DNA of 64,000 nucleotides from the NCBI GenBank assembly GCA_965249005.1, contig CBDFLD010000006.1, forward strand, positions 186,001 through 250,000, in the 5' to 3' direction. Source of the stretch: CBDFLD01 sp965249005 (GTDB taxonomy: Bacteria; Acidobacteriota; UBA6911). This document shows, piece after piece, positions 61,964 through 64,000 of the stretch. The position numbers and the translations under genes were made by a program. The stretch's first letter is position 1. The number at the start of each line of letters is the position of its first letter. The notes beneath the pieces were generated by a model. That model saw nothing but the letters and a program-made list of their open reading frames with translations, was not told where the DNA came from and did no database searches.

Positions 61964-62839
61964 TTATCGGCCTCGATCCGTCCGGGGGGCCTCGGCAACG
62001 TTTACCTTCGGCAGCCAGCCGCCCATCGTTCGCTTTACCTCATTGTGCTCAGGATCTCCGGCCAGATTGGTCCATTCCTGAGGGTCCGCGTCGTGATCGT
62101 AGAGTTCCTCTGTTCCGTCGGCATAGCGAATGTACCGCCAGCGCTCCGAGCGGATCGAATGGTTGTTGCGGCCATGGCTCGTGATCGCTGGACGCTCCCA
62201 CGTTGCGTTAGGGTCCTCCAGCAGCTTGCGCAGACTCACCCCTTCCAAGGAAGGGTTTGAAGGTAGATCGGCCAACTCAGCCAGTGTCGGGTAGATGTCC
62301 ACCAACGAGACTGTCCGTTCGCAGCGGCCTCCTGGTCGTGTCACCCCCGGAGCCACGATGATCAGGGGAGCCCTGGCTGCCTCCTCCCAAAGCGTGAACT
62401 TCCGCCAGTGCAGTTTTTCGCCGAGGTGCCAGCCATGGTCTCCGAAGAGAACGACGATCGTGTTGCCGGCGTAGGGGCTCTCATCCAATGCGTCGATGAG
62501 GCGCCCGACCTGCGCGTCAGCGAAGGCGATGCTGGCGAGATATCCCCGAACCGCCTTGAAGTAGTTGTTCGACTCCATGACTCTCTTGTGAGCTCCTTCG
62601 GGCTGAGCCATGGCTCGTCCTGCCGGCGGCACATCCTCCAGGTCATCATTGCGGATCCTGGGCAAGGTGACGTTATCGACGGGAAACATACCGAAATATT
62701 TCTGAGGAACGTACCAAGGCACATGCGGGCGGAAAATGCCGCATGCCAAAAACAAAGGCTGCTCGCGCGGTCTTTTCAATTGGTCGATCGCCCAGCTCAC
62801 AACGCGATAGTCGTCCATATCGGAATCAGCGGCCCCTAG
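61964..62839 (-). pseudogene. C-terminal part of a sulfatase, cut by IS1380 copy 2
   Basis: About 290 codons remain: DYRVVSWAIDQL, PHVPWYVPQKYF, VVLFGDHGWHLGEKLHW (metal-binding DH), PLIIVAPGVTRPGG, ELYDHDADPQEWTNLAGDP. These match choline-sulfatase/iduronate-sulfatase-type enzymes. The catalytic CxPSR block and the N-terminal metal ligands lie in the missing 5' part. The frame fuses at 62840 with IS sequence that gives a spurious N-terminus. The 5' half of the gene may continue beyond the IS outside the window. Confidence 0.88.
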
Positions 62840-64000
62840 GCCCAAAATAAGCGAGGTATGAGCTCGCTCGGAAAATCGTTTGCCTTTTCCGAATATCTCG
62901 TGGATTTCAGCTCCTTGTGCGTAACAGGGAAAGCAAAGAGAAACACAAGAGACAAACCTTCCATTGGTTGTCTGGATCACTTGATCTTGTTTGTCTCTGT
63001 TATGCCCTTCCTTTCGCCCGCCACTCTTGCTCCGCCGGGGGTACGGGCTCACCCGCCGGCGAGGCGCCTTCAAGTAAACCTGAGTTGCCTGATATAGTCG
63101 AACGTCGCCAAAAAGGTTTCGAGATGCTTGCTATAGGCCAATATCCTGTAAACGAGGCGACGACCGGTTCTTACAATCTGACAGGGTATTTGCACAAAGT
63201 TCACCAGGAAGCGTTTGAACTCCATCCTCAAGATATCACGACGTACTGTCGGCGCCTGCGTCACCAGGCCATACCAGGCCTTCAGATTCCACGCCAGCGA
63301 TGCGATGACCATGTAGGCCCAGTTCGATACCAGACTGTCCGAAGGCATCCTCAAGGCGTTCACTCCACTCTTGAGCTGACCGATGACGTTTTCCTGGTTG
63401 CAGCGATCGTTGGCAAAAAGGACCACTTCTCCCATCGTCATCTCCCGATCGTTGGTGATGTAGAAGAAGTACCGGACCTCATCAAACAGCCGGTGCTCCC
63501 CCTTTTCGATCGTGAGGTTCTTCCGAACCACAACCATGCGATAGGTTTTCTTACAGTGTCCGGGACGATAGTCAAACTCGGCGACCTGCTCGCTCTGCAG
63601 GCGGATGTTCTTGAATTCTCTCTCCTTGATTACTTGTTCTTTGACGTTTTCCGGACGGCGCCGTTCTTCGCTCTTGACCTCATAACGAGGAGGCCGATCG
63701 AGCGGTTTCCATTGTCTCTCCGGCAGGGCATCGGCCATCCCGACCAGGTTCGGCTTGGCGTCATAACCAAAGACAAAACCAACCCGCTCGTCCCAGCGAT
63801 CGAAGTTTCTCGTCAGCGAGAAATCCGTGTCGCCCCGAAGCCAGACCTTCGTAAACACCGACGACACCAGATCGATTGCCCGGTCCATCCACTCGGCCGC
63901 TCCGTCGGAAGAGGGACGGTTGCCCGGCCGATTCATCAGATAGAGGACCTCATTCGTATTGGCCAAGGTCACGATCAACGGTGCGTAACCCCAGATCCCG
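62840..64000 (-). mobile_element. IS1380-family element, copy 2 (runs off the window)
   Basis: Starts right after ctag (62836-62839). From 62841 to the window end the sequence repeats 37061 onward almost base for base, with a visible difference at the ggccgatcgag site (ggccgctcgag in copy 1). It interrupts the sulfatase gene. The near identity means a recent copy event within this genome. Confidence 0.93.
63070..64000 (-). CDS. IS1380-family transposase, C-terminal part
   Basis: The last 310 or so residues of the same transposase as at 37290-38795, in frame to the window edge; the N-terminal part lies outside. It contains the second catalytic Asp region LRGDTDFSLTRNFDRW and the NQENVIGQLKSG region with the Glu. 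It has Asp where copy 1 has Glu in the KPLxRPPRYE segment. The internal Met at 63978 is not the true start. Confidence 0.93.
   Translation of the reverse strand, partial: GIWGYAPLIVTLANTNEVLYLMNRPGNRPSSDGAAEWMDRAIDLVSSVFTKVWLRGDTDFSLTRNFDRWDERVGFVFGYDAKPNLVGMADALPERQWKPLDRPPRYEVKSEERRRPENVKEQVIKEREFKNIRLQSEQVAEFDYRPGHCKKTYRMVVVRKNLTIEKGEHRLFDEVRYFFYITNDREMTMGEVVLFANDRCNQENVIGQLKSGVNALRMPSDSLVSNWAYMVIASLAWNLKAWYGLVTQAPTVRRDILRMEFKRFLVNFVQIPCQIVRTGRRLVYRILAYSKHLETFLATFDYIRQLRFT

Noticed and set aside
1..64000. tRNA, rRNA, phage attachment sites or replication origin
   Set aside because: I looked for typical tRNA T-arm words, rRNA-conserved words and DnaA-box clusters and saw no convincing case; without a covariance-model search I cannot exclude a small RNA.

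Overview
The window looks like a chromosomal segment of a free-living, metabolically versatile, moderately GC-rich bacterium. The best clue to lineage is a set of decayed Ser/Thr kinases fused to C-terminal WD40/PD40-like (TolB-type) or TPR domains, an arrangement especially common in Acidobacteriota. DUF1549/DUF1553 + DUF1501 pairs, sulfatases, PhyH dioxygenases, CehA/McbA and DUF3604 hydrolases also occur in Planctomycetota, Latescibacterota and other marine or soil lineages. I call it Acidobacteriota-like, not certain. No rRNA, tRNA or CRISPR array was seen.

Layout. 1-5.4 kb: a co-directional run with the tail of a secreted protein, a DUF1549/DUF1553 cytochrome-like protein, a DUF1501 protein and an M20 amidohydrolase. 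5.6-8.5 kb: a lipoprotein amidohydrolase, then a LamG/DUF1961 lipoprotein gene split by a small transposed repeat. 8.5-21.9 kb: an aromatic/acyl-CoA region with two very large paralogous fused indolepyruvate ferredoxin oxidoreductases, a DpgC-like crotonase-fold protein and an acyl-CoA ligase, interspersed with a deleted penicillin acylase gene, msrA between two palindromic repeats, and a truncated hydrolase. 21.9-36.7 kb: sulfatase, class I fumarase, a group II intron, an IlvD/Edd sugar-acid dehydratase, two secreted PHP-type hydrolases, a small secreted helical protein and a PIG-L deacetylase.

36.7-48.7 kb is a mobile-element-rich, decayed region. It holds two different IS1380-family elements, remnants of at least three kinase genes, a membrane patatin-like phospholipase, and a kinase gene split by a 4,606-bp insertion. 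That insertion carries an IS1380 element, a TPR fragment, an orphan gene and a membrane alpha/beta hydrolase. Removing it in silico restores the kinase frame exactly across the activation-loop motif.

48.8-62 kb returns to catabolism: an enolase-superfamily dehydratase, remnants of an amidase and a glycoside hydrolase, an operon of two thiolase-fold proteins without thiolase catalytic residues plus two zinc-ribbon/OB-fold partners, a sodium:solute symporter behind a 183-bp hairpin element, two PhyH dioxygenases, a D-threonine-aldolase-like enzyme, an MlrC-like peptidase and imidazolonepropionase. The right edge is a sulfatase gene cut by a second, nearly identical copy of the first IS1380 element.

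The most unusual signals are the small interspersed repeats (three families, one with a clean 10-bp target duplication inside a gene), the 4.6-kb kinase-splitting insertion, the arylacetyl-CoA gene grouping around the DpgC-like protein, and the catalytically altered thiolase/DUF35 operon.
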